Origin: Roseateles amylovorans
GTDB lineage: Bacteria; Pseudomonadota; Gammaproteobacteria; Burkholderiales; Burkholderiaceae_C
Length of the DNA stretch: 64,000 nt
Direction of reading: 5' to 3'
Assembly: GCF_025398155.2 (NCBI RefSeq)
Contig: NZ_CP104562.2
Location: 3,100,001-3,164,000, forward strand
The notes under the pieces were generated by a model, which was not told the DNA's origin, did no database searches, and worked only from the letters and a program-made list of their open reading frames with translations. A program made the position numbers and the translations under genes. Of this stretch, positions 51,281 through 60,709 are shown in pieces. Positions within the stretch are counted from its first letter, which is position 1. Every line of letters starts with the position of its first letter.

Positions 51281-51787
51281 TCAGGCTGCGGTGCGACGCG
51301 GCAAGACCCAGTCGGGTCGCGCGAAGTGGCAGGTGTACCCGCCAGGGTGTCGCTCCAGGTAATCCTGGTGTTCGGGTTCGGCCTCCCAGAAGGCGCCAAC
51401 CGGCTCGACTTCGGTGACCACCTTGCCCGGCCACAGCCCCGAGGCCTCCACGTCCTTGATCGTGTCGATCGCTTCAAGCCGCTGGGCTTCGGACGCAAAG
51501 TAGATCGCCGACCGGTAGGAAAGACCGCGGTCGTTGCCCTGCCGGTTCGGCGTGGTCGGGTCATGGATCTGGAAGAAGAACTCCAGCAAGCGCCGATAGC
51601 TCATCACCGCCGGATCGAACAGGATCTCGATCCCTTCGGCATGGGTGCCGTGGTTCCGATAAGTCGCATTCGGCACATCGCCGCCGGTGTAGCCCACCCG
51701 CGTCGACACCACGCCGGGCATCTTCCGGATCAGGTCCTGCATGCCCCAGAAGCAGCCCCCAGCGAGAACGGCACGTTCGGTGGTCAT
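51281..51787 (-). CDS. msrA: Peptide methionine sulfoxide reductase A
   Basis: This 168-residue enzyme reduces the S-epimer of methionine sulfoxide. The catalytic motif GGCFWG is at residues 10-15 with Cys12; VGYTGGD and NYRNHGTHAEG-type blocks, a signature of the family, follow. ATG 51787 comes one base after the msrB stop, so the two are coupled. Cytoplasmic, no signal peptide. Confidence 0.95.
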   Translation of the reverse strand: MTTERAVLAGGCFWGMQDLIRKMPGVVSTRVGYTGGDVPNATYRNHGTHAEGIEILFDPAVMSYRRLLEFFFQIHDPTTPNRQGNDRGLSYRSAIYFASEAQRLEAIDTIKDVEASGLWPGKVVTEVEPVGAFWEAEPEHQDYLERHPGGYTCHFARPDWVLPRRTAA

Positions 51788-51788
51788 C

Positions 51789-52235
51789 TCAACGCTCCTC
51801 AACCTGGCTCAGGAAGTCGCCATAGCCCTCGGCCTGCATGTCGTCGCGATGCACGAAACGCAGCGAGGCCGAATTGATGCAGTAGCGCAGCCCACCGCGG
51901 TCGCGCGGGCCGTCGGGGAAGACATGCCCAAGGTGGCTGTCGCCGTGGGCCGAGCGCACCTCGGTGCGCACCATGCCGTGGCTGACATCGCGCAGCTCGT
52001 TCACATGCGCCGGCACGATCGGTTTGGTGAAGCTCGGCCAGCCGCAGCCCGACTCGAACTTGTCCGACGACGCAAACAGCGGCTCACCGGACACGATGTC
52101 CACATAGATGCCGGGCTCATGGTTGTGCAGGTACTCGCCGGTTCCGGGGCGCTCGGTGCCACTGCGCTGGGTGACCTCGTACTGCTCGGGCGTCAGCGCG
52201 GCGATCGCTTCAGGGGATTTGGTGTAGCGGTTCAT
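51789..52235 (-). CDS. msrB: Peptide methionine sulfoxide reductase B
   Basis: This 148-residue partner of MsrA reduces the R-epimer. It has the FESGCGWPSF block, the HLGHVFPDGP segment and the catalytic Cys in RYCINSASLRF. Only one Cys lies in the N-terminal half, so the zinc-binding CxxC pairs of some family members appear missing. It is the first gene of the msrB-msrA operon. Confidence 0.95.
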   Translation of the reverse strand: MNRYTKSPEAIAALTPEQYEVTQRSGTERPGTGEYLHNHEPGIYVDIVSGEPLFASSDKFESGCGWPSFTKPIVPAHVNELRDVSHGMVRTEVRSAHGDSHLGHVFPDGPRDRGGLRYCINSASLRFVHRDDMQAEGYGDFLSQVEER

Positions 52236-52416
52236 GGTTTGCAGTTCCTTGGGTCAGGCAGGTTCAAGTGGGTCCGACAGGATGGAAATTCAACAGCCCC
52301 CTTCGTCGACATTGGTGATCCGCGATGAGGGGCGCGCGTGAGATGGCCGGGGCGGGCAGGGTGAACGTCCATGACGACACCTGGGGCGCTCGCGGCATCC
52401 GCCCCCGGCGTAACGC

Positions 52417-53346
52417 TCACACCTCGCCGGGCGCCTGGCTCTGCGAATTGGCCTGGCTGATGTGGCTGCCTGGCGGGATGCTGCGGGTCAGCCAGACGTT
52501 GCCGCCGATGACCGAGCCCCGGCCCAGCGTGATGCGGCCAAGAATGGTGGCGCCGGCGTAGATCACCACATCGTCCTCCACCACCGGATGCCGGGGCGCG
52601 CCCTTGCGGATCTGGCCCTGTTCGTCGGTGGGGAAACTGCGGGCGCCCAGCGTCACCGCCTGGTAGATGCGCACCCGCTGGCCGATGACCGCGGTCTCGC
52701 CGATCACCACGCCGGTGCCGTGGTCGATGAACAGGCCCGCACCAATCTGTGCGCCGGGATGGATGTCGATGCCGGTGCGGCTGTGCGCCAGTTCCGCCAC
52801 GATGCGCGCCAGCATCGGCACCCCCAGCGCGTAAAGCCGGTGGGCCAGCCGGTGGTGGATCATGGCCGCGATGCCGGGATAGCACAGCAGCACTTCGTCG
52901 ACGCTGCGGGCTGCCGGGTCGCCATCGAACGAGGCCAGCACGTCCGCATCCAGCAGGCGACGAACATCCGGCAGCGCCAGGGCAAAGGCGGCGGTGATCT
53001 CATCGGCGCGCTCGGCAAGACCTGGCACGGCGGGATCGGCACCGGCGCTCGAGCCCAGTTCCAGCAGGATCTGCTGGCGCAGCGCCTGCAGCTGGGTGTC
53101 CAGCGTGTGGCCGATGTAGTAGTCCTCCGCCTCCGGCCGCAGGGACGGCGGCCCGAGCCGCAGCGGGAAGAGCGCACCACGCAGGCCCTGGATGATCTCG
53201 TCCAGCGCCTCGGGCGAAGGCAGCTCGCGCCCGCGCGGCTCATGCTGACGATGGCGCTCCCGCCAGTCCTGACGCGCCGCCCGCAGCCCGGCGACCACCT
53301 CATCCAGCGGCCATTGGGCGCCGGGTCGTTGGGAGGCGCCGCTCAT
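52417..53346 (-). CDS. Serine O-acetyltransferase (EpsC/CysE type)
   Basis: This 309-residue enzyme makes O-acetylserine for cysteine synthesis. The C-terminal left-handed beta-helix shows IDIHPGAQIGAGLFIDHGTGVVIGETAVIG and PTIG-like turns, with the family His residues in HPGA and DHGTG. The N-terminal helical domain (EDYYIGHTLDTQLQALRQQILLEL) matches the epsC/long form. It neighbours msrAB on the same strand, with a 180-base gap. Confidence 0.9.
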   Translation of the reverse strand: MSGASQRPGAQWPLDEVVAGLRAARQDWRERHRQHEPRGRELPSPEALDEIIQGLRGALFPLRLGPPSLRPEAEDYYIGHTLDTQLQALRQQILLELGSSAGADPAVPGLAERADEITAAFALALPDVRRLLDADVLASFDGDPAARSVDEVLLCYPGIAAMIHHRLAHRLYALGVPMLARIVAELAHSRTGIDIHPGAQIGAGLFIDHGTGVVIGETAVIGQRVRIYQAVTLGARSFPTDEQGQIRKGAPRHPVVEDDVVIYAGATILGRITLGRGSVIGGNVWLTRSIPPGSHISQANSQSQAPGEV

Positions 53347-53786
53347 GCGCGCCGTCCCGGGCCGACATCGCGGCAGGCCGATGCCCTGGCAGGCACACCC
53401 GCGCCGTCGCAGCGCGTGGCATCCAAGGGCAGTGGACGCCAGATCGTGGCGGTGGCGGTCGCGGCGGTGTTGGGGTCGGGCACAGGGCTCGAACGGTGGA
53501 AGGCTTCAAACATGCGCCGCATTGTTGCGCGGCCCCATCGGCTCGACAAACGAGGCTTCGCAAACCGGGGCCCCGACTGAGGGCAATCTCCAGCGTCCTG
53601 CGCGTGATCACAAAGCGCCGGGATTAGTCCTTGATCCGCGTCAAGGAAGTCGAAAAAGCGCAATTTGCGTCGACTAAGCCGGCGCTTGCGGTGATTCATG
53701 CGTCCAACGCCTGCGGCGGCGCTGCGGGGATCGGACACTTTCGCCCGTTCCTCACCCGTTCCTCACCTGTTCCAGAGTCATCGGAT
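53347..53786. other. Divergent gap between cysE-type gene and third chemoreceptor
   Basis: 440 bases with no credible gene. It includes the leader of the chemoreceptor frame upstream of its likely ATG and must hold both promoters. Short repeated CGTTCCTCAC motifs near 53745-53770 are the only structure I noticed. Confidence 0.4.
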
Positions 53787-55772
53787 ATGTCTGTCGGTTT
53801 GATTGCCACGCCCCCCTCCAGCGCCCTCCCGTCGTCGGTTCACCGCGGCCCCCAGTTCAATCCCAACCGCTTCTGGTCGCCCGGCGTGCAGCTGTTCCGC
53901 CAGTTGCAGTTTGGCTGGAAGGCGGCACTTATCAGCCTGGCCTTTCTCGTGCCGATCATCGTCCTGGCCGTGGCCTATGACGCCACCAGCCGCGCCACGC
54001 TGGCGCAGACCCGCAGCGAGCTGCACGGGGTCGACGGGCTGGAGGCGCTGGAGCCGTGGATGGTGGAGGTGCAGAAGCAGCGGCGGCTGGTGATGTCGGG
54101 CATGGCGCCGGAGGTGGACATGGCGGCGGTCGACCGATCCCGCGCCCGCTTCCAGGCAGTGGCCGCCGCCATGCCGACCGCGATCGATCTGCGTCGGGCC
54201 CTGGCAACGGCGGCCTCGGCCCAGCAGGCGCTGGTGCAGGGTGGCTTGACCGCCGCCTCGCCGCAATTCGAGCAGCGCATGCAGCAGTATGTGAAGGCTC
54301 TCGGCGACCTGCGCACCGAGCTGCTGGATGAATCCGCACTGACGCTGGATCCGGATCAGGACAGCTACTACCTGATGACGGTCTCGGGCGAGCTGAGCTC
54401 CGACATCATCGAGTCGGTGTCCCGCAGCCGCGCCATGGCGGGTGCCCTGCAGCGCGAGGATAGGCCCTCGGTGGCCGAGATCCGACGCCTCTACGGCACC
54501 TGGTTCCAGGGGCAGGACCGCATCGCCGATCTGATGAAGGCAGCCGACCGGGCCGGCCAGTTCAATCCACGGGTGAAGGCGAGCCTGGACCCAGTCAAGG
54601 CCACCCAGGCCGCCGAGGCCTTCTTCGCTGCGGCGGCCTCGGCCTGGTTTGACGACGGTTTTCGGGCCGATGTCGAACGGCTGAACCCGGTGGGCCAGAC
54701 CGCGGTCAATGAGCTGCGCGCGTTGGTGGTCCGCAGCACCACGCTACTGCGCGGCTTGCTGCAGCAGCGGCTGGAGGCGACGGAGCGGGCCCGTCGCCTG
54801 GTCGGCGGACTCGGCGCGGCCTGCCTGCTGGTGGCCGGCTATCTGTTCTATGCGTTCTACCTGTCGATGGCCGGCGGCCTGGGCGAGGTGGGGCGCCACC
54901 TGGACGCGATGACGCGCGGCGACCTGACCCGGCGTGCCGCGCCGCAAGGTCGGGACGAGACCGCCCGTCTGATGGCGCTGCTGGCCCAGATGCAGGACGG
55001 CCTGCGCGGGATGGTGATGCAGGTCCGCCAGACCTCGCACGGCATCGTCACCGCCAGCAGCCAGATCGCGGCGGGCTCCAGCGACTTGTCAGCCCGCACC
55101 GAGCAGACGGCGGCCAGCCTGGAGGAGTCCGCGTCGGCGATGGAGCAGATCGGTGCGACGGTGCGCCAAACGGCGGCCAACACCGAGGAAGCCACCCAGA
55201 TGGCCGCGCGCAATGCCGCATTGGCTACCCGCGGCGGCACGGTGATGGCCGACATGGTCGGCACCATGCAGGCGATCCAGGAATCCTCCCACCGCATCGC
55301 CGACATCATCGGCGTGATCGATGCCATCGCTTTCCAGACCAACATCCTGGCGCTCAATGCCGCCGTCGAAGCGGCTCGCGCCGGCGAGCAGGGCCGCGGA
55401 TTCGCGGTGGTGGCCAGCGAGGTGCGTGCCCTGGCCAAGCGCACCACCGACGCGGCGCGCGAGATCAAGGCGCTGATCGGCACCAGCGTGGCCCGTGTGG
55501 AGCGCGGCACCACGGTGGCGCAGGACGCCGGGACGGCCATTCAGGAGATCGTCGGCGGCGCCGGACGCATCCAGGCGCTGCTCACCGAGATTGCCTCCGG
55601 CTCCCGCGAGCAGACCGACGGCATCGGCCATGTCAGCGGTGCGGTGCAGCAACTGGACCAGTCCACGCAGCAGAATGCGGCCATGGTGGAACAGACCGCC
55701 GCCGCCGCGGCCTCGCTGCTGGAGCAGGCCAATGGCCTGGTGGCCGAGGTGGGTCGGTTTCGCCTGCCGTGA
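53787..55772 (+). CDS. Methyl-accepting chemotaxis protein with a large sensory domain
   Basis: This 661-residue chemoreceptor has a first helix (AALISLAFLVPIIVLAVAYD) preceded by a 50-residue cytoplasmic leader. Its helical periplasmic domain of about 300 residues, containing LDPDQDSYYLMTVSGELSSDIIESVSRSRAMA, is larger than in the other two receptors here. A second helix, a HAMP region and a signalling hairpin with tip IAFQTNILALNAAVEAARAGEQGRGF follow. ATG 53787 is preferred; a TTG at 53631 is in frame but gives an unlikely leader. Ligand unknown. Confidence 0.92.
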   Translation: MSVGLIATPPSSALPSSVHRGPQFNPNRFWSPGVQLFRQLQFGWKAALISLAFLVPIIVLAVAYDATSRATLAQTRSELHGVDGLEALEPWMVEVQKQRRLVMSGMAPEVDMAAVDRSRARFQAVAAAMPTAIDLRRALATAASAQQALVQGGLTAASPQFEQRMQQYVKALGDLRTELLDESALTLDPDQDSYYLMTVSGELSSDIIESVSRSRAMAGALQREDRPSVAEIRRLYGTWFQGQDRIADLMKAADRAGQFNPRVKASLDPVKATQAAEAFFAAAASAWFDDGFRADVERLNPVGQTAVNELRALVVRSTTLLRGLLQQRLEATERARRLVGGLGAACLLVAGYLFYAFYLSMAGGLGEVGRHLDAMTRGDLTRRAAPQGRDETARLMALLAQMQDGLRGMVMQVRQTSHGIVTASSQIAAGSSDLSARTEQTAASLEESASAMEQIGATVRQTAANTEEATQMAARNAALATRGGTVMADMVGTMQAIQESSHRIADIIGVIDAIAFQTNILALNAAVEAARAGEQGRGFAVVASEVRALAKRTTDAAREIKALIGTSVARVERGTTVAQDAGTAIQEIVGGAGRIQALLTEIASGSREQTDGIGHVSGAVQQLDQSTQQNAAMVEQTAAAAASLLEQANGLVAEVGRFRLP

Positions 55773-55833
55773 GGTGCGGCGAAGTCCGGGGGGGCCGTGA
55801 GGTGCCGTGAGGTGCCGTGGGGTGCCGTGAGAT
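55766..55833. repeat. 10-bp repeats overlapping the chemoreceptor stop codon
   Basis: GCCGTGAGGT occurs at 55766-55775, where its TGA is the stop codon of the chemoreceptor gene. Four tandem units (two exact, one GCCGTGGGGT, one GCCGTGAGAT) then run through 55794-55833. Each unit carries a TGA or a related codon. Confidence 0.75.
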
Positions 55834-55890
55834 CGGTTGAGTGGCAGAGGGCTGCGGTGGTGTGGCTCAGCCGACGCCGGCGCCGACCGC

Positions 55891-58800
55891 TCAGCTCACA
55901 TCGCGCGCATAGGCCACGCGCGCCTTGATCCGCACCCAGACGCGGGTCCCGGCGTGCCCGTTCGCGTCCCCGTTGGCCTCCACACCGAACTGCGCGTCGA
56001 TCCGCTTGGCTCGCTCGCGCATGCCCAGCATGCCGAAGTGGCCGGCGGCGCCGGCGCGTGCGGCCGTGTCCTGCGGCATGCCCACGCCGTTGTCGCGGAT
56101 GCCGATCTCGAGCCACTGGCGGCCGTAGTCGATCTGCACGGTCACCTCGCTGGCATGGGCGTGGCGGGCGGCATTGAACAGCGCCTCGCCGACGATGCAC
56201 AGGATCTCGTCGAACACATTCGATCGCAGGCCGCGGCGCTCGCCGGTGCTGGACACGCTGAACTGGGTGCCGGCCGCGAACGGCTGTTCGGCGATCAGGC
56301 GGCGCACTTCGTTTTCCAGGTCCACCGCGCCCACCCGGCGCAGTCCCTGCAGCCGGTCGCGCCCCTCCACCAGCACGGCTTCGGCGCGGTCCAGGGCCTG
56401 ATTCAAGGCCTGTTGCATCGAGGGATCGCCATTCAGTCGGCCGGTCACCGCATGGAAGCGAAGAATCAGGGCCTGCACGCTTTGAAGCAGGGTGTCGTGA
56501 ATGTCCCGTGCAATGCGCTCGCGCTCCTGCAGACGTTCCTCACTGCGCTCGCGGATGCGGGCCAGAATCTGCCGCAGCCGGGCCAGGTACAGCCCATACA
56601 AGGCCAGCAGCGTCAGCGCCGCGACCCCCAGCTTGAAAATTCCGGACTGGGTGAACGTGGCCGGAATCGTCAAGGTCACCTCGGCCGGATGGTCGGCCCA
56701 CTCGCCGTCGTTGTTGCAGGCCAGCACCTCGAAGCGATAGGTGCCCGGACCCAGATCGGACAGCAGCGCCGTGCGTTGGCGGCTCGGCGCACTCCAGGCC
56801 GCGTCGCTCTCGCCCACCAGTCGATGGCGGAACTGCACCCGCCCCGGCACGGTCAGGCTGAGCGCGGTGAACACCATGCGCACCGTGGTTGTGCCGGCCG
56901 GCAGCGTGACCCGGGAGGCGGCCGCGAAGGTCTGGTCACCGACCTGGATCGAACGAATGAGCACGGGCGGCTTCAGCCGATTGGGCGAGAGCGAGGCCGG
57001 ATCAACCCGCATCACATTGCGGCGGGTGAGAAACCACACCCGCCCATCGCCGCCCACGGCGACCTGCGCGCCGGGTGCCTTCTGGACGAAGCTGTTCAGC
57101 CCATCCTGAAAATCGTAGATCCGATGCGGCAGCGGCGTACCGGGCCGGCGCAGGGCGTCCGCCAGATCGCTGGAGCGCAGCTGGACGATGCCGGCATCGC
57201 CGATCGCCCAGGTCTGCCCATCCGGGGTCTGGGCCAAGCCGTTGAGCGAGACCGCCCAGGGATGGTCGTCCTGGGACAGCAAGCTGCCCGATGAGCCCTC
57301 GGCCTGCGCCATTCCACGGCTGCCGCTGGCCAGCACGCCGGCTTCGCTGGGCAGCAGGCCTTCGATGCCGCCGACCAACGGGTTGGCGGCATTCAGTGCC
57401 AGGAACGGCAACAGGCCCTGGGGAGGCGGGCCGCGGAACAGCACCACCGCTCGGCCCTCGCGGTCCAGGGCGGCGTTGGCGGGCAACGAGGGCGAGGGTT
57501 CCGGCTCGGGCCATCGCTGCCAGACGCCATCGCGCCACCAGTGCAGACCGCGCTCCAGGCCCGGCATCCACAGCCGGCCGCTGCCATCCTCGGCGCAACC
57601 ATAGGCGGTGGCACCGGCAGGTTTGACATGGCGGGTCACGACGCCGGCATCCACCCGCAGCACCCGATCGCCAAGAAACAGCCACACGCCATGCTCGCCC
57701 GCCGCGCACAGGGCCTCGGCCGGCGTGTCGCTGGTCAGCACCCGCCGGGGTTTTTGGCCGGGCACCATCGCATACAGCGCGTGGGCGTCGGCCACATAGA
57801 CCGTGCCGTCGCGCGTGGCGGCCATGCGGTAGCTGGTGGGGGAGTTGGCGGGCAGGTCCGGTTCCACGATGACGCTGGCCGGTCTCAACAGGTCCAGCCC
57901 CAGTTCGGTGCCCACCCAGAGGTTGCCTTCGCGGTCCTGGAACAGGGCGCGCGTCTGGTCGGAGGTCAGTCCGGCGGTGGCGTTGAGCGAAGCGACGCGG
58001 CGTCCATCGTCGATCTTGGCCGACGACGCGCCCGGGTCCGGCGCCCGGATGCGCAGCACGCCGCTGTTCCAGGTGGTGGTCCACAGGTCGCCATGGCGAT
58101 CGAACAGCTGCCGGGTACCGCCGACCGGGTTGGGATGGGCGAAAAAGCTGGCGGGCCGGGCGGCGGCATGAAGGGGGCGGGTGCCCTTGGCGTCCGAAAT
58201 CCAGAGCTGGCCCCGGGCATCCTCCGACAGGCTGGCGCGCGGCGTGACCGTGATCGGAAAGCGGCTGAAGCGCGTCTCGCCGGGCCGGCGAAAGGCCAGT
58301 GTGGTCGACTGGACCACCCACATCGTGCCGTCACGGGCGAAGTGCAGGTGCCACACCGGTTGCGCGGTCAGACCACTCTCGGGGCCGAGCTCTTGCCAGC
58401 GCTCGTCATGGAAGCGGGCCAGCAGGCGATCGCTGCGTCCGCCGCGCGCAACCCAGAGGCCGCCCTCCGGATCCTCGGCCAGGTCGTTGACCTCCCGCGA
58501 CGGATGCGGCATTTGCGCGTCCTGCAGTTGCCCGTCGCGGAACCGCGCCAGGCCACGGCCGCGTCCCAGGCCCACCCAGAGATCGCCCGATCTGGCGGCA
58601 AGCAGGCTGGAGACCACCAGACGCTGAGGCTGGCTGGCGGCCAGCTTCACAGGTTCGAAGGTGACGCCGTCAAACCGGAACAGGCCTTCGACGCTGCCGA
58701 TCCACAGGAAGCCGTCGCCGGTCTGGGTGATGGCATTGATGCGGCTGGGCGCGCCGGATTCGATGGTCCAGGCGTCGTGCTTGAACTCCACCAGCGAGAC

Positions 58801-58932
58801 AGGCAGCGAGGCGGCCAGCGCGAACACCGGCGCCGCCATCCATGCGATCAAGGTGTGTTGGAGCCGGCGCCACCACGGGCGGGTCGACGCAAGGCGCGGG
58901 CTTGGAAAGGAAAGAGGGCGGGTGAGAAGCAT
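55891..58932 (-). CDS. Propeller-type sensor histidine kinase
   Basis: This 1013-residue sensor has an N-terminal signal or anchor (TLIAWMAAPVFALAASL), then periplasmic propeller blades with GFLWIGSVEGLFRFDG-like strings, a Y_Y_Y-type domain (LLSDLGPGTYRFEVLACNNDGEWA), a membrane helix (IFKLGVAALTLLALYGLYL), a HisKA_3 box in RIARDIHDTLLQSVQALIL and a HATPase with RDNGVGMPQD. It resembles the kinase at 37297 in plan but has no Ser/Ala insert. No NarL-type regulator gene is near. The cue is unknown. Confidence 0.88.
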   Translation of the reverse strand: MLLTRPLSFPSPRLASTRPWWRRLQHTLIAWMAAPVFALAASLPVSLVEFKHDAWTIESGAPSRINAITQTGDGFLWIGSVEGLFRFDGVTFEPVKLAASQPQRLVVSSLLAARSGDLWVGLGRGRGLARFRDGQLQDAQMPHPSREVNDLAEDPEGGLWVARGGRSDRLLARFHDERWQELGPESGLTAQPVWHLHFARDGTMWVVQSTTLAFRRPGETRFSRFPITVTPRASLSEDARGQLWISDAKGTRPLHAAARPASFFAHPNPVGGTRQLFDRHGDLWTTTWNSGVLRIRAPDPGASSAKIDDGRRVASLNATAGLTSDQTRALFQDREGNLWVGTELGLDLLRPASVIVEPDLPANSPTSYRMAATRDGTVYVADAHALYAMVPGQKPRRVLTSDTPAEALCAAGEHGVWLFLGDRVLRVDAGVVTRHVKPAGATAYGCAEDGSGRLWMPGLERGLHWWRDGVWQRWPEPEPSPSLPANAALDREGRAVVLFRGPPPQGLLPFLALNAANPLVGGIEGLLPSEAGVLASGSRGMAQAEGSSGSLLSQDDHPWAVSLNGLAQTPDGQTWAIGDAGIVQLRSSDLADALRRPGTPLPHRIYDFQDGLNSFVQKAPGAQVAVGGDGRVWFLTRRNVMRVDPASLSPNRLKPPVLIRSIQVGDQTFAAASRVTLPAGTTTVRMVFTALSLTVPGRVQFRHRLVGESDAAWSAPSRQRTALLSDLGPGTYRFEVLACNNDGEWADHPAEVTLTIPATFTQSGIFKLGVAALTLLALYGLYLARLRQILARIRERSEERLQERERIARDIHDTLLQSVQALILRFHAVTGRLNGDPSMQQALNQALDRAEAVLVEGRDRLQGLRRVGAVDLENEVRRLIAEQPFAAGTQFSVSSTGERRGLRSNVFDEILCIVGEALFNAARHAHASEVTVQIDYGRQWLEIGIRDNGVGMPQDTAARAGAAGHFGMLGMRERAKRIDAQFGVEANGDANGHAGTRVWVRIKARVAYARDVS

Positions 58933-59022
58933 CGTCTTGGCGCTGCTCCGCTCACGGGCCTGGGAGTGCGGATGCGCGCGGATGATAACTGCGGGCGGAT
59001 CGGATCAAGCCCGTCCGTTTGC

Positions 59023-59043
59023 ATATACCCCCCGGGGGTATAT
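59023..59043. promoter_or_regulatory. FrmR/CsoR-type operator
   Basis: ATATACCCCC, one C, then GGGGGTATAT form a perfect 21-bp palindrome directly before the repressor ATG at 59054. A GC tract flanked by AT arms is the standard site shape of CsoR/FrmR/RcnR repressors. Confidence 0.85.
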
Positions 59044-59053
59044 ACTGCCCCGC

Positions 59054-59329
59054 ATGCCACACTCACCGCAAGACAAGAAGAAGGCGCTGCTTCGGGTGCG
59101 CCGCATTCTGGGTCAGACCGAAGCCCTGGAGCGGGCGCTGGAAGCCGGCGCCGATTGCGCGCCGGTGCTGGTGCAACTGGCGGCCATCCGGGGCGCGGTG
59201 AATGGGCTGATGTCGGAGATTCTGGAATCGCATATCCGAGAGGAACTCGGCGCCTTGCCGGAGGCCGATGACCGGCACACCCGGCTGGCGCAGGACATGA
59301 CCGCGCTGGTGCGCACCTATCTCAAATGA
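59054..59329 (+). CDS. frmR: FrmR/CsoR-family repressor, probably formaldehyde-responsive
   Basis: This 91-residue all-helical repressor starts MPHSPQDKKKALLRVRRILGQ. It carries the family Cys in DCAPVLVQLAAIRGAVNGL and a His in ESHIREEL. It is followed by the class III alcohol dehydrogenase gene, the arrangement of frmR-frmA. Binding formaldehyde via the N-terminal Pro and Cys is known for FrmR; this protein keeps Pro2 and the Cys. It sits just after its own palindromic operator, so it should be autoregulated. Confidence 0.88.
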   Translation: MPHSPQDKKKALLRVRRILGQTEALERALEAGADCAPVLVQLAAIRGAVNGLMSEILESHIREELGALPEADDRHTRLAQDMTALVRTYLK

Positions 59330-59489
59330 CGTTCAACGCCTCCAGACGGCGTCGCTGACGCCGGCCCCGGCCCCTTGTCAGCGCAGGGCCTCGCTCGCTA
59401 TCGTCAGCATGCCGATGGCTTCTGCCGCCCGCGCTGCCGCTGCTCTTTCAACCTGTTCCGAACTTTCACCTCATTCAAAAGGCTCTCCC

Positions 59490-60599
59490 ATGAAGTCACG
59501 TGCCGCCGTTGCCTTTGAAGCAGGCCAGCCCCTGCAAATCGTCGAGATCGATGTCGCACCGCCCCGCAAGGGCGAGGTGCTGGTGCGCATCACCCACACC
59601 GGTGTCTGCCACACCGATGCCTTCACGCTCAGCGGTGAGGACCCCGAAGGCCTGTTCCCGGTGGTGCTCGGTCACGAGGGCGCCGGCATCGTGGTGGAAG
59701 TGGGCGAGGGCGTGACCAGCGTGAAGCCGGGCGACCACGTCATTCCGCTCTACACCGCCGAGTGCGGCGAGTGCCTGTTCTGCAAGTCCGGCAAGACCAA
59801 CCTGTGCGTGGCGGTGCGGGCCACCCAGGGCAAGGGCGTGATGCCGGACGGCACCTCGCGCTTTTCCTACAACGGTCAGCCGCTCTATCACTACATGGGC
59901 TGCTCCACCTTCAGCGAATACACCGTGGTGGCCGAGGTGTCGCTGGCCAAGATCCATCCGGATGCCAATCCGGAGCAGGTCTGCCTGCTGGGCTGCGGCG
60001 TCACGACCGGACTGGGCGCGGTGAAGAACACCGCCAAGGTGCAGCCGGGCGATTCCGTCGCCGTGTTCGGCCTGGGCGGCATCGGCCTGGCCGTCATCCA
60101 GGGTGCGAAGCTGGCGAAGGCCGGCCGCATCATCGCCGTCGACACCAACCCCGGCAAGTTCGAACTGGCCAAGATCTTTGGTGCGACCGATTGCGTGAAT
60201 CCGAAGGACCATGAGAAGCCGATCCAGCAAGTGATCGTGGAGATGACCGGCTGGGGGGTGGACCACTCCTTCGAATGCATCGGCAATGTGAATGTGATGC
60301 GTGCGGCGCTGGAGAGTGCGCACCGCGGCTGGGGTCAGTCGGTGGTGATCGGCGTGGCCGGCGCGGGGCAGGAGATCTCGACCCGCCCGTTCCAGCTCGT
60401 CACCGGCCGCACCTGGAAGGGCACGGCGTTCGGCGGCGTCAAGGGCCGTTCGGAGTTGCCGGGCATGGTGGAAGAAGCGATGCGCGGCGACATCCAGCTC
60501 GCGCCGTTCGTGACCCACACCATGCCGCTGACCGGCATCAACGAGGCCTTCGACCTGATGCATGAAGGCAAGTCGATCCGGTCGGTGGTCGGGTACTGA
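59490..60599 (+). CDS. frmA: S-(hydroxymethyl)glutathione dehydrogenase (class III alcohol dehydrogenase)
   Basis: This 369-residue zinc enzyme oxidises the formaldehyde-glutathione adduct. It has the active-site Cys in THTGVCHTD, the structural zinc cysteines in ECGECLFCKSGKTNLC, GHEGAGIVVEVGEGV and the NAD-binding GLGGIGLAVIQGAKLAKA. Length is standard. ATG 59490 (MKSRAAVAFE) is the family start; upstream codons in frame are leader sequence. The S-formylglutathione hydrolase gene that often follows is absent from the window. Expression is expected to rise with formaldehyde through FrmR. Confidence 0.95.
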   Translation: MKSRAAVAFEAGQPLQIVEIDVAPPRKGEVLVRITHTGVCHTDAFTLSGEDPEGLFPVVLGHEGAGIVVEVGEGVTSVKPGDHVIPLYTAECGECLFCKSGKTNLCVAVRATQGKGVMPDGTSRFSYNGQPLYHYMGCSTFSEYTVVAEVSLAKIHPDANPEQVCLLGCGVTTGLGAVKNTAKVQPGDSVAVFGLGGIGLAVIQGAKLAKAGRIIAVDTNPGKFELAKIFGATDCVNPKDHEKPIQQVIVEMTGWGVDHSFECIGNVNVMRAALESAHRGWGQSVVIGVAGAGQEISTRPFQLVTGRTWKGTAFGGVKGRSELPGMVEEAMRGDIQLAPFVTHTMPLTGINEAFDLMHEGKSIRSVVGY

Positions 60600-60709
60600 T
60601 CTCGGCGCCGCCGGTCCCTGAATGACGGCGCTGGGAGGGCTCTACTTCCAGCGCCGGAGTCGAACGCTGCGCCGTGATTCGGCTGCAGTGCCGACTCAGC
60701 CCTCAGCCC

